Source: Candidatus Melainabacteria bacterium (GTDB lineage: Bacteria > Cyanobacteriota > Vampirovibrionia > Obscuribacterales > Obscuribacteraceae). From it: a stretch of 64,000 nt of DNA. Location: contig JABDBL010000004.1 of the NCBI GenBank assembly GCA_013288645.1, positions 60,057 to 124,056 of the forward strand, written 5' to 3'. The translations under genes and the position numbers were made by a program. Each line of letters starts with the position of its first letter. The stretch's first letter is position 1. This document shows, in pieces, positions 28,101 to 38,641 of the stretch. The notes beneath the pieces are model-generated. The model saw nothing but the letters and a program-made list of their open reading frames with translations, was not told the origin of the DNA and did no database searches.

Positions 28101-31100
28101 CCAGAAATACTTGCCTCAACAATAGTTGCATTTTGATTAGCAAGACGATGCAGAGATTTGCTACCGACACCCGATAAATTTTCAACGTATATGTATAAAT
28201 CACCAGATGGTCCATATATAGCCATGTCACAACGCAATTCATTCTGTGAGCTCTCTGGCGAAATAATTATATGTACAAAACAAAGTTCGTCCGACTCAAA
28301 TGTTAGAGGAGCAAAAAAGCTTAAGCGACTAAAACCAGTTGGCAATGCGGTTATGTCGAGACTTTTACGAGCCCAAATTCCGCCTAATTGCATGGAGCAA
28401 TCAAACATTACTGGATCAATAATCCAATTACCGTTTGTATCCATGTGTAGACATTTTTCTGGACTTAAACCTGAAACTTGTCCAAGAATACCCTTTTCGC
28501 CCACGGAATATATTTCTTTCATGCCATGAAAGCTCTTGCCATGGAATAACCATTGCTTATAAATGTCAGCAATTGCAGGCAAAGTTATAGGAGCGCCCAA
28601 ATCGTATTTGCCTAAATCGATTTCCTTGCCGGCATGACTTTCATTGCCGTTGTTACCGTTTACACCATTGTTACCGTTGTGTCCGTTGGTACCATTACTA
28701 TTAGAAGCTTCGTGTTCCAATAGCGGTATTTTTGTTGGCGCAACTATTTTAGCGTTCAATTTTGTATTTTCGCCAAGGCAAAAACGGGCCTTAAAATTAA
28801 CGCGGCGTTTTGCACCAGATAATATAGACACCATTGCCGTAGCTGTATCGGATTGTCTTTCTTCTTCATTTACTATTATAGATATTTTCTTTTTCGGAAC
28901 ATCAAAGAGAATGCCCGCCGGAATATCAAATTGTTCTATCGATCTCAATGGCAGATCATGGTAGGTAGCTTGAGCTGCTTCACACATCAATTCCAACGCA
29001 TAGGACATAGGAAGAACAGGTACACCATCAAAAGCATGATCGAGCAAAAATGTATCTACCTGGGTATCAAGATTTACTATATATTCTTTGTCTCCGGCAG
29101 AATGGGTTATCACTTCGCTGTTGGCCAGTCTTGCACCCAAACCTTTAATTTTGCTTTTGCTTTCTGCTCTTGCGACTAGAAGTACTTCTGATTCTTTTTT
29201 ATTGGAACAAAACATTTCATCGATAAATGCCTCACAACCCTTTTGTAGATCAATCATTGCCCAGCCATATTGAGCAAAAACATCTTCCAATTCTGGGTGC
29301 GCCATACCACCTTTCCAAGGTCCCCACATAATAGCAGCGGCTCGTCCTTTGGGCATTCTATCTCTTACACTAAGTGCTAATTTGTTTAATACTTCATTAG
29401 CAGCCACATAATCGACCTGTCCGGCATTACCAGTGCGGCCAACCACAGACGAAAAGAAGAATAAGTACTGGAGAGATTCTAATTTAAGAGCTTCGAGTAA
29501 AGTTAAGGCACTATTTACCTTAGTATCATAAACGCGCGTAAATGATTCTTTGTCTTTGTCTTTAATCAGAGCATCCTCTATCACACCAGCTCCATGAATC
29601 ACGGCATCGATTTTGCCATAATCCTTATAAACACGATCAACAAGGGAAGTTAGAGCCTTAGCATCGCGAACATCCAAACTATGGTATTCAACCTTATTAG
29701 CACTGTTCTGCAGACGCGCTATATTTTCTCTAATCTCGCGCTCTTTAATCAGGGCTTGGTATCGCATTTCGACTTCGGGTATATTGACCGACTTACCTTC
29801 TTCTTTTAGCGCTTCGATAATTTTTGCCTTTAGTTCGCGCATTCCTTTAATGCCAGAATAGCGTCCCTCCTCCAAGCCTGTAGGCAAGGGAGAACGCCCC
29901 ACTAATACAAGTATGGGCTTGTAGTGTTTAGCCAACTGGGTGGCAATCTCGGCAGTGATACCACGAGCGCCACCAGTAATCAAAACCACAGAATTTTTAT
30001 CCAATGGTGGATGAGAAAAATCTACTTTCAATGAGCCATCAGTTATTTCTAAGCCCCATCTTTGATTAGCGCGATAACCAACTTCAACAATATCGTCGTT
30101 GGCTAATACTTCTTTTATAAGCTGAAGAGAAATATCTTGCAAATCCTGAGAAGAAAATTTTTGTCCGTCTCCAGTTTTATTTAAATCAAAGTCAATCGTC
30201 TTATATGAGCGATCAGCCATTTCTTTGGCTGCTACCTTGATTAGTCCGGGTATAGCTGCTTGTGTGGGTGAGAAGTGATTAGGGTTAACTAAATCATGAC
30301 CAAATTTTCCGCCCATGCTCGTGGCAGAAACAAATATAGGCTTATTACCCGAGACTACTTTAGTAGCATTGAGACTAAAACATTTAAGTAAATGCAATAA
30401 GGCGACAGCACTGACTCGATTTGACTCTGCCTTTTCTTCGGCAAAAGATTGCAAGTGGAATAACATACTTGCCTGTCCGTACTTCGCCTGTAAATCAAGT
30501 AGGCATGCTTCAACTTGTGCGAAATCTTGCCAGTCAATCTCGCGTTGAATTACCTTGCTGTCTGTATGTGCACTGGTCGATTTTTTAGTATCTGTCTTGC
30601 TTTCTAATTGCTTCAATACAACCGGCACAAATCCATGACTAGCAAAACGTTTGGCTAAGCTATCAGCTAAACCAAGCTTGTCGCAAGTGATTAGGACCAG
30701 ATCAGCACCGTTCTTACTTGCATTAACTCGCTCGGTCATTTGTGCATCAGTGAAAGCTAGCGGTGAAAGACTAACCGGCATTACCAAACCACGCTTGACC
30801 ACATTATGGTGACCATTAGAGCCTTCTTTAGTGTTGTCGTGTTTGCCGTTGCCTTGCGATCTACCCTCGCCATTTACATAAAGAGCGGAAGCTTGTTCTT
30901 TGTGAGAACCATTGTTTTCGCCCACTGATTGAACAAGAGCCGGGTTATGGTCGTGACTGGCCCGTAACCAATCAATAATACCCTGCAGAGTTCGGGCGCC
31001 GGCCAATTCCTCTATGCCTGACTCCAATTGTTTCTGTTTAGCATCTGGTAGTACGCGACGGAATTTATTTAATATCTCAACTCTTTTGATCGAATCTATA

Positions 31101-34100
31101 CCTAAATCAGCTTCAAGATCTAAACTGGGATCGATCATATCAACAGGATACCCGGTTCTGTCGGCCACTATTTCTAGTAGAGTAGTGATTAATTGCTCTG
31201 TGTCCAATTCGGGTTCTGGACTTACTGTCGAAGTTGTGGGGACTGCTGCTAGAGCTTCACCATTATTGGCAGTGTTGGCTGCAAAATTATTAGCAGAAAC
31301 ATCGGTAGTGGCTTCGGGAGGCAAAACCATATTGTCCACTGAAAAATCAGCTTTTTCTGTCAAAGAAGACATAACAGATGGTGAAAGATTATTTGCATAT
31401 CCTTCCCCTTTTTGATTAGCTAAATACGCCAGCATGACGCGTTGTTGTGTTTCCATAAAGCTATTGGCCATTTGCTGCATACTTTGTTGAAATTGCAACA
31501 TGATATTATCAACTTGACCATTGCCTGTTTGAGTGCCGTTAGGCTTGTTCCTGTTAGGCGTCTGATTAATGCCTGGGTTATTACGCTGCGGTGTATTTTC
31601 GATTTTCAAGTTTCCAAAGCCCTTATTTAGGTTATTTAGTTCTAAATTTGTTTTTGGTGCATAATTCAACGGAGAAGATTTGCTAACGGCTGCAGGTAGT
31701 GACTTAATAGCCTGCATTTCCGCTGCTTTTCCTTTCGGTTGAATTGTGACACTGTTTACAGAATAGATAAGCTTTTTATTGCTTGCTGCTGGTTCATAAT
31801 TGATAACTTGCCTTAAGGCAGCCAACCTAAACTGATAGAGTCTTTGGAAATCCAGCTTAATTCCACAAACTGCTAATTGTGCTAAAGCTTGCAATAGGCT
31901 AACGATCCCATCGCGACCCGGTCTATCGAGAGCTATGCAGGTAGAATCTGAGCCTTCCAGAATTGACTGTGCTAAATTAGTCAATACATTTCCTGGTCCA
32001 ACTTCTAGAAAGATACGAGCGCCGTCACCATACATCTTCTTAATTTGACTGACGAAATCAACCGGCTCTGTGGTGTGAGAACTAAGCTTGCTAGCTAACT
32101 TAGACGATGAGCGATCGTATTTTTGTCCTTGTAAATTAGAATATACATCAATTGAGCCATCAAAACGGTCAATTTCATTCAAAACAGTTTCAAGTTTCTC
32201 AGCGGCATGCTTCATAGACTTAGTATGAAAAGCTTGCGATACAGGAATAATACGAGCGATTAAGTTTTTGTCTTGCAATATAGAAACAGACTGTTCAACC
32301 TCAGAAAGAGGGCCAGCAATAACTGTTTGTCCAGGGCTATTAACATTAGCAATTGAGATGCCGGTGGGGAGTTCAGTCAGGTGTTCCTTTAATTTATCAA
32401 CTGAGCAGGAAACGGCAGCCATCGCACCACGAGAAATTTGTCCATTAACAGACTGAGCTAATATTTCTCCTCTTTGTTGAGAAACATTCATCAAACTGGC
32501 AAAATCGTAATAGCCAGCTGCACAGAGAGCAACGTATTCTCCATAACTATGTCCTGCCACCATATCTGGTTGAACAGCAAATGATGTTAAAAGCGAATAT
32601 GCTGCCATATTAGCGGCCCCCATAGCTGGTTGGGCTATGCGTGTATCAGTCAAAGCTTCTTTTAATTTGGCTTCCTCTTCTTTTGTAAACACGGGGGGTG
32701 GAAATATATAATCAGATAGCGATTTAGGAAGGTTACTTCCTAAGTGTTTATTAGCTTGGGTAAAAGTTTCTCTTGCTTCGGCAAATCTAATAGTTAATTG
32801 AGAAAGCATGCCAGGGTATTGCGAACCTTGTCCGGGAAATAAAAAAGCTAATTTACTTTTGTTATTGGGCGCATTGAATGAGCTAGTTTCAAAATAGACG
32901 CCGCGTGGATCCTTGATTTGTTCTTTATTCGCAGCTTGAATATCATTTTTGGCACGGGTAAGTTTGTCATTGAGATCGGTCATTGAAGAAGCGACAATAG
33001 CAAGACAGTATTTTCGCTGTTCGCTTTGAGAATCTTTTATATGCTCAGCAAGTTGCTCAGATCGTCCGAGGTTGTTCAAACGAACCCGATTGGAAGATCT
33101 ACCGAATTGAGCTTGGTGCTCAGGATCTTTTAAAAATTGCCAGTATGCTAACGCCGCTAAATTAAGCCCTTCTCTTGTACCATTATCTAAGAGCTTTTTT
33201 GCTTTATCGGAACAAGCAGTTATGGCGCGACAAACTTCTGTGGTGCTCGTTCCAGAAAATATAAATAGCTCGGCTGGCAAAATGGGATCTTCTTTCGTAT
33301 CATCAGGCTGAACGTAAGTTGGAGTATATTCTTCCAACACAACATGAAAATTGGTACCACCAAAACCAAAAGCACTCACCCCCGCCCTTCTTACATCCAA
33401 ACTATTGCTCTGTCCTCCCGGCAATATCCAAGGACGACTCTCAGCATTTATATAGAACGGTCCCTGTTCAAAATGACAGGCGGGATTCGGATTCTTAACA
33501 CCAATAGTGGGGGGCAATACTTTGTGATGCAGCGCTTTAGCCACTTTTATCAATGACGCTAAACCGGCAGTTGCCTTCGTGTGTCCAATCATTGTTTTAA
33601 CTGAACCAATAGCACAGGATTGCTCAGCTGCCTTAGAAAGTTCAAAAACTTGCTTTAAAGCCTCAACTTCTGCTTTGTCACCAGCTACGGTGCCAGTTCC
33701 ATGAGCTTCGATTAAAGTTACAGTATTCGGATTGACTTGCGCATCGTCATAAGCTCTATTCAACGCCTTGATCTGCCCGGCAGGACGGGGGGCTGTTAAG
33801 CTCAAGTCACGGCCATCACTGGAACCACCTATGCCCTTTATCACCGCGTAAATTCTATCTCCATCACGCTCGGCGTTGCTTAGACGCTTAAGCACTAACA
33901 TAGCCATACCTTCACTTATGACTATGCCATCAGCGCTGGTGTCGAAAGTCTTGCAATGCCCATCAGCTGAGAAAGCATGAGTTTTGCTAAAACTTAAATA
34001 GTCTCCCGGCTGGTTATGAGTATCAGTCGAGGCTAGGAAAACAACATCGCTATTACCATTTCGCAACTCTGCCACGGCAGTATACAAAGCTGCTAAAGAA

Positions 34101-37006
34101 GAAGCGCAAGCAGCATCAATTGAGAAGTTCACACCACCAAGATCAAATCTATTAGCTACGCGTCCGGCTGTAACATTACCTAAATAACCGGGGAAAGAAT
34201 CCTCTGTCCATTCAGGCAACACTTGTTCAAGCTCTTCTTTAATGGCAGGGTCAAGATGTGCCAATTTCCAACCAAGCATTGAACGTAAAGAATAGAAAGC
34301 AGTGATAGGACCATGACCAGCATTAGCAAGAATCACGGATGTTTTGTCGCGTGGGAAAGGCTTCTTGTCATAACCAGCATCTTTTAAAGCAGCATCTGTT
34401 ACTTCTAACAACAAGATCTGCATAGGATCGATTGAATTCAAACTGCTTGGCGGAATGCCATATTTAGTAGGATCAAATTCTATATCTTCTAGAAATCCAC
34501 CCCATTTAGAATAAATCTTATCCCGGGCTAGCGGATCTGGATCGTAATAATTACGCCAATCCCACTGATAAAGCGGCACTTCTTCGATGGCATCTACTCT
34601 ATTAAGAATATTAGTCCAATAGGATTCAACATCTTTTGCTTTTGGTAATAAGCAAGACATACCAATAATAGCTATTGGTTCTCGTTCATTGTTATTGCTA
34701 TTTGCTTTATAGGTTGATGTCCTTTCTTGTGTGATGTTTAAAGCGGCAATACCTTCGGATACAGAGTTAATCAGCTCGATACTTCTTTGGCAAACGTTTT
34801 CATGCAATTCACTAATAGTCATAGTCTTTTTGTGAAGACTAGCTATTTGTCCAATCATGTACATTCCATGTTGCCATTGTGTTTGCTCTGAGGCTTGTTC
34901 TAAATTGTTTGGCTTAGAATTCGATTGAGCATTAGTATCTTCTCTCAACTCAGCGATGACTTTGTCTTTGCTATTAATAGAACTGTTATCTAAGTCAGCC
35001 AAACTGTCTTTGCGAATCAGTCCTTTGCTTGCCAAACGTAAACGGCCAAGATTCATTAGTTCCAACTCTTCTCTAATCTCTTCTCTGCTGGTGCCGGCAC
35101 TAGCAAGGTTGTGACGTTTTTGGTTAAAACTATTTTTATAAGGAGAATTAATACAACGAATTGCATGACCAGGACCGGTTTCTAACAAAACTGTTTGATC
35201 GCAGTCAATGGCCGCTTCTTGAAATTTTTTGATAATGGCGCCAGAATTTACAACCTCTTGAGTGAATAGATAAGCCGTACCCATCAAAACACCAATCCGT
35301 GCACCACGCGCAGCTAAAGGTGCTGCTAAAGCAGAAACCGCAGCAGCCGAGCGAGCGTCATGAATGCCACCAGCAAAAATAACATGGTAAGAAGAGGCAT
35401 CGCGCGAGCTCATATTTTCGAGCAAACGCTCAACCATGGTGTCCCATAGAACGAAACTTGATCGCGGACCGACGTGTCCACCACATTCTTTACCCTCAAA
35501 AATGAAACGTCTCGAGCCCATTTCAATAAAGGAATCGAGTAGCAGTGGTGAAGGTACATGCAGATAAGTCTTTATACCAATATCCTCTAAATGCTTAGCC
35601 TGATCAGGTCTTCCACCTGCAATGAGGACATAAGGGGGTTTGTATTTTTCCAGTACTGCCATCTGTTCTGCTTTAAGCTCAGCAGGTACAAATCCCAAAA
35701 TACCTACGCCCCAAGGCTTATTTTCCAATAAAGTTTGTGCTGCTTTGACAAGGGACTCTGCCTCAGTACTCCGCATCAAAGCTAAAGCCAAAAATGGCAG
35801 CCCACCAGCTTTTGCTACTTCGAGGGCAAATTCTGCTGTATCGCTTACACGAGTCATCGCACCCTGCAAAATGGGGTAAGTAGTTCCGTGCGACTTTGCC
35901 AACGCAGATTGAGGACCAAGAGGTTTCAGTTTGTCACACAAATTTATATGTTCATCGATCGAGTTTCTAATCGCGTGCAAAATTCCGGCTACTGATAAAT
36001 ATTTTTGCGCTAAAGACGAAGCAAAGGCTATGTCTTGACCCAAGGGTATGATCCAGTCAGTAGGATCGCTTTCGGAATTATGCCTAACAATCGCTTCGTA
36101 AACTGCATCTAAATCTTTTAACTCGCCTTTGCCAATCAAATCAACGAAAGCATTTGATTGATCTGAAACAGCAGGCTGCATGGCGCGACAATAGATACGA
36201 AGTGCTATTTTACTCTCTTCCGCTTTGCCTAATTTATCTGGTGCGGCTATATTTTGACCATCGTCCGATAGAGACAGAACCTGCAATTCAGTACCATCAA
36301 ACTGTTCCATTTTTGCTTTTAAGATAAGGGGAACATTCGATTCTCGGGCTAGTAGTAATTGAGAATCAAGAATAACTCCCGCAGCACCTGCTGCATAACA
36401 AGCAGCAGCAGTATGAGAACCGATGCCACCCCATACATAAACAGGCAATTTTACTTGACTCAAACATTCTTGCATCAAAACAAAGGCCGTAGTTTCACCA
36501 ACAACACCAGCTGCTTCCTGTCCCTTTGCAATTACCGCGTCGACGGACAATTTTGATACCAGTCGTGCTTCCTGTATTGAAACTACTTCCGCCAATATTC
36601 TGATGTCTAATTTTTTCGACAGCGTTCTGAGTTGATCAATTACTTTAGATGTTGTACTGCTTTGAAGTTGGTCGCTGCGCTTAAATGAATCTGGCACCAA
36701 AATTATCGTTAACCGGTGCCCTCTTTCTTGCATTTGTGGGAGCAGAGATTTCAACTGTGTGACAAGTTCGTTTAACTGAGTAATACTAAGCCGCAATTCA
36801 TAACCAAGTTCTATCGCACTTTTTAATCGAGTTTTTATCTCAGGTGAGAGATTCGCAAAAGCGAAATCGATAACACCCAAATAGCCAGCTTTTTTTGCAG
36901 CAGCTGCTATTGATGTGTCGACTAAAGACACGTTTTGTTTGTGAGCGCGCGTAGCTGCCACCACAGGTAGTGAGGGATTAATAGCTAGAATTTCAAATGG
37001 AGACAT
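28097..37006 (-). CDS. Iterative type I PKS/PUFA-synthase-like megasynthase (NMO/ER-like x2 - KS - AT - ACP - KR - DH)
   Basis: NPD-like segments VYVWGGIGSHTAAACYAAGAAGVILDSQ and FEGKECGGHVGPRSSFVLWD; KS DAACASSLAALY; AT GHSYGEYVAL; one ACP LGIDSIKRVEIL; KR VLITGGARGITAEIA; DH/hot-dog LDHAFDGVPVLPMSYALELM; ATGA overlap with the downstream gene. Confidence 0.92.
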   Translation of the reverse strand: MSPFEILAINPSLPVVAATRAHKQNVSLVDTSIAAAAKKAGYLGVIDFAFANLSPEIKTRLKSAIELGYELRLSITQLNELVTQLKSLLPQMQERGHRLTIILVPDSFKRSDQLQSSTTSKVIDQLRTLSKKLDIRILAEVVSIQEARLVSKLSVDAVIAKGQEAAGVVGETTAFVLMQECLSQVKLPVYVWGGIGSHTAAACYAAGAAGVILDSQLLLARESNVPLILKAKMEQFDGTELQVLSLSDDGQNIAAPDKLGKAEESKIALRIYCRAMQPAVSDQSNAFVDLIGKGELKDLDAVYEAIVRHNSESDPTDWIIPLGQDIAFASSLAQKYLSVAGILHAIRNSIDEHINLCDKLKPLGPQSALAKSHGTTYPILQGAMTRVSDTAEFALEVAKAGGLPFLALALMRSTEAESLVKAAQTLLENKPWGVGILGFVPAELKAEQMAVLEKYKPPYVLIAGGRPDQAKHLEDIGIKTYLHVPSPLLLDSFIEMGSRRFIFEGKECGGHVGPRSSFVLWDTMVERLLENMSSRDASSYHVIFAGGIHDARSAAAVSALAAPLAARGARIGVLMGTAYLFTQEVVNSGAIIKKFQEAAIDCDQTVLLETGPGHAIRCINSPYKNSFNQKRHNLASAGTSREEIREELELMNLGRLRLASKGLIRKDSLADLDNSSINSKDKVIAELREDTNAQSNSKPNNLEQASEQTQWQHGMYMIGQIASLHKKTMTISELHENVCQRSIELINSVSEGIAALNITQERTSTYKANSNNNEREPIAIIGMSCLLPKAKDVESYWTNILNRVDAIEEVPLYQWDWRNYYDPDPLARDKIYSKWGGFLEDIEFDPTKYGIPPSSLNSIDPMQILLLEVTDAALKDAGYDKKPFPRDKTSVILANAGHGPITAFYSLRSMLGWKLAHLDPAIKEELEQVLPEWTEDSFPGYLGNVTAGRVANRFDLGGVNFSIDAACASSLAALYTAVAELRNGNSDVVFLASTDTHNQPGDYLSFSKTHAFSADGHCKTFDTSADGIVISEGMAMLVLKRLSNAERDGDRIYAVIKGIGGSSDGRDLSLTAPRPAGQIKALNRAYDDAQVNPNTVTLIEAHGTGTVAGDKAEVEALKQVFELSKAAEQSCAIGSVKTMIGHTKATAGLASLIKVAKALHHKVLPPTIGVKNPNPACHFEQGPFYINAESRPWILPGGQSNSLDVRRAGVSAFGFGGTNFHVVLEEYTPTYVQPDDTKEDPILPAELFIFSGTSTTEVCRAITACSDKAKKLLDNGTREGLNLAALAYWQFLKDPEHQAQFGRSSNRVRLNNLGRSEQLAEHIKDSQSEQRKYCLAIVASSMTDLNDKLTRAKNDIQAANKEQIKDPRGVYFETSSFNAPNNKSKLAFLFPGQGSQYPGMLSQLTIRFAEARETFTQANKHLGSNLPKSLSDYIFPPPVFTKEEEAKLKEALTDTRIAQPAMGAANMAAYSLLTSFAVQPDMVAGHSYGEYVALCAAGYYDFASLMNVSQQRGEILAQSVNGQISRGAMAAVSCSVDKLKEHLTELPTGISIANVNSPGQTVIAGPLSEVEQSVSILQDKNLIARIIPVSQAFHTKSMKHAAEKLETVLNEIDRFDGSIDVYSNLQGQKYDRSSSKLASKLSSHTTEPVDFVSQIKKMYGDGARIFLEVGPGNVLTNLAQSILEGSDSTCIALDRPGRDGIVSLLQALAQLAVCGIKLDFQRLYQFRLAALRQVINYEPAASNKKLIYSVNSVTIQPKGKAAEMQAIKSLPAAVSKSSPLNYAPKTNLELNNLNKGFGNLKIENTPQRNNPGINQTPNRNKPNGTQTGNGQVDNIMLQFQQSMQQMANSFMETQQRVMLAYLANQKGEGYANNLSPSVMSSLTEKADFSVDNMVLPPEATTDVSANNFAANTANNGEALAAVPTTSTVSPEPELDTEQLITTLLEIVADRTGYPVDMIDPSLDLEADLGIDSIKRVEILNKFRRVLPDAKQKQLESGIEELAGARTLQGIIDWLRASHDHNPALVQSVGENNGSHKEQASALYVNGEGRSQGNGKHDNTKEGSNGHHNVVKRGLVMPVSLSPLAFTDAQMTERVNASKNGADLVLITCDKLGLADSLAKRFASHGFVPVVLKQLESKTDTKKSTSAHTDSKVIQREIDWQDFAQVEACLLDLQAKYGQASMLFHLQSFAEEKAESNRVSAVALLHLLKCFSLNATKVVSGNKPIFVSATSMGGKFGHDLVNPNHFSPTQAAIPGLIKVAAKEMADRSYKTIDFDLNKTGDGQKFSSQDLQDISLQLIKEVLANDDIVEVGYRANQRWGLEITDGSLKVDFSHPPLDKNSVVLITGGARGITAEIATQLAKHYKPILVLVGRSPLPTGLEEGRYSGIKGMRELKAKIIEALKEEGKSVNIPEVEMRYQALIKEREIRENIARLQNSANKVEYHSLDVRDAKALTSLVDRVYKDYGKIDAVIHGAGVIEDALIKDKDKESFTRVYDTKVNSALTLLEALKLESLQYLFFFSSVVGRTGNAGQVDYVAANEVLNKLALSVRDRMPKGRAAAIMWGPWKGGMAHPELEDVFAQYGWAMIDLQKGCEAFIDEMFCSNKKESEVLLVARAESKSKIKGLGARLANSEVITHSAGDKEYIVNLDTQVDTFLLDHAFDGVPVLPMSYALELMCEAAQATYHDLPLRSIEQFDIPAGILFDVPKKKISIIVNEEERQSDTATAMVSILSGAKRRVNFKARFCLGENTKLNAKIVAPTKIPLLEHEASNSNGTNGHNGNNGVNGNNGNESHAGKEIDLGKYDLGAPITLPAIADIYKQWLFHGKSFHGMKEIYSVGEKGILGQVSGLSPEKCLHMDTNGNWIIDPVMFDCSMQLGGIWARKSLDITALPTGFSRLSFFAPLTFESDELCFVHIIISPESSQNELRCDMAIYGPSGDLYIYVENLSGVGSKSLHRLANQNATIVEASISG

Positions 37007-37243
37007 TTAAGTCTATAAGCCCTTTGTTGATTTGACAGCTAGTTATCAAGCGTCGCCTTGAGCGAGAGCGCGCTCTGCTTGGAGAAAAAGCCGTTCGGAG
37101 AAATTATCAGCTTAAATCTCAAACGACGTGAACAAAGTATATAAGAGCCGGCCATTTGTGCCATTGGAGAGTTTTTAAGATCAATTGACAGATTTACTGT
37201 TGACTTGTGGCGTTTTTCTGTCCTGGCTCATCCTATGACCCTA

Positions 37244-38488
37244 TCAAACCACAACCGTCTCGTGAGGACTCCTCAATTCATAATTAATTCCCCTCCAGCG
37301 GATACGATTCGTAAGCAAAGAATAGAGAGTTAGTAGTGGTAGGACCACATGAGCTAAGGGAACAATTATGGCCGATTGCCAAAGTAATCTTTTGTAAGCT
37401 TGTTCGAAATCAATTCGCTCTGACCCATCTGCTTTTGCTTCTTGGTTAAGTAATTTACGCCACAAACCATGGGCTTGAAACAAGAAGAAAAGCTCCACAA
37501 GCAATAGTAGCAATGCCGCGAACAAAACTGGTAAAAACTTGTAAACTTGCAAAGCAAGAATTTGAAATGCTAATACCAATACAACAATTAGCCAGCCTGC
37601 CATCACAGCAGCTCTGATTACACCCATAAACCAAAGGGCCGGATAGTAAACTTTTGTCAAAATTAACTGTCTATTTGTCCATTCTATAACTTCGGACCAA
37701 GAAGCATCGCCATGGCTAACTACCAAACATTGAGGCACAAAATAAACAGACAAGCCTAGCTTCTTGACAGCGGTCGTCATAGTAAGATCATCATCTGCTG
37801 AGCGATCCCAGACCTCAGCAACAGCTGCTTGATCGAATATATCCCGTCTTATTGCCATTGCGCCACCCCAAGCAAAAGCAAATCTTTCACTGGATAATTC
37901 CCAGGCTGATAATCTATTCCATAATGAACGAATTAAGGCCGGCAAACTAAATTTACTTGGTAAATAAAAACGATATCCAGTAGTTATACCGACCTCTATA
38001 TCTTGCAAAGGTGTTATTAGTCTGGTCAAAAAATCTTTTCTAGCAATAACATCAGAATCCACAAAAACTAAGACTTCTGCCTGAGGAGAAATCTGCTTCA
38101 AAGCTTCTAATTGATTGGTTAGTTTTTGAGTTCTTCTGTTATCGATGCCTGCAATCACCAATTTTGATTTGATCGACGGATATTGATTCATCACTTTTTC
38201 AATGACTGGATACGCAAGGTCGTCGCTACCGGCCACAGAGAAAATAATTTCAAAATTTGGGGTCTGTGAGGAATCTGCACAGCCATAGTCTTGAGCTACT
38301 AATTTATGTAGATTTTTTTCGAAGTCCGGATCTAAGCCTTTACAAGGCAATATGACCGCAGCTGGCGGACAATAATAGGACATCGATTCATTAAGTCGAC
38401 TAGTTACATAGCGATACATGCGTTTGTAAGTTATCGATTGATAGAAACAAATGGCAATTACAAAAATAAGAGTGCAAATAGTAATCAT
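37244..38488 (-). CDS. Ceramide-glucosyltransferase/HpnI-like GT2/GT21 glycosyltransferase
   Basis: VILPCKGLDPDFEKNLHKLVAQDY; VFVDSDVI; D1-D2-D3 and (Q/R)XXRW-like context EWTNRQLIL; C-terminal TM helices. Confidence 0.85.
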   Translation of the reverse strand: MITICTLIFVIAICFYQSITYKRMYRYVTSRLNESMSYYCPPAAVILPCKGLDPDFEKNLHKLVAQDYGCADSSQTPNFEIIFSVAGSDDLAYPVIEKVMNQYPSIKSKLVIAGIDNRRTQKLTNQLEALKQISPQAEVLVFVDSDVIARKDFLTRLITPLQDIEVGITTGYRFYLPSKFSLPALIRSLWNRLSAWELSSERFAFAWGGAMAIRRDIFDQAAVAEVWDRSADDDLTMTTAVKKLGLSVYFVPQCLVVSHGDASWSEVIEWTNRQLILTKVYYPALWFMGVIRAAVMAGWLIVVLVLAFQILALQVYKFLPVLFAALLLLLVELFFLFQAHGLWRKLLNQEAKADGSERIDFEQAYKRLLWQSAIIVPLAHVVLPLLTLYSLLTNRIRWRGINYELRSPHETVVV

Positions 38489-38641
38489 CGCAATTTAAAC
38501 ATAAAGCAAAAGTGAATATAGTTCAATAATTTGACACGTCAACAGTGCCATGTGAATAAGCACTTAAGTTAGTGTAATGGCTTGATGATACACTTGCCTA
38601 TATACTGAATACTATCTAATTTTTCGCCTGAAAAGTGCTCA

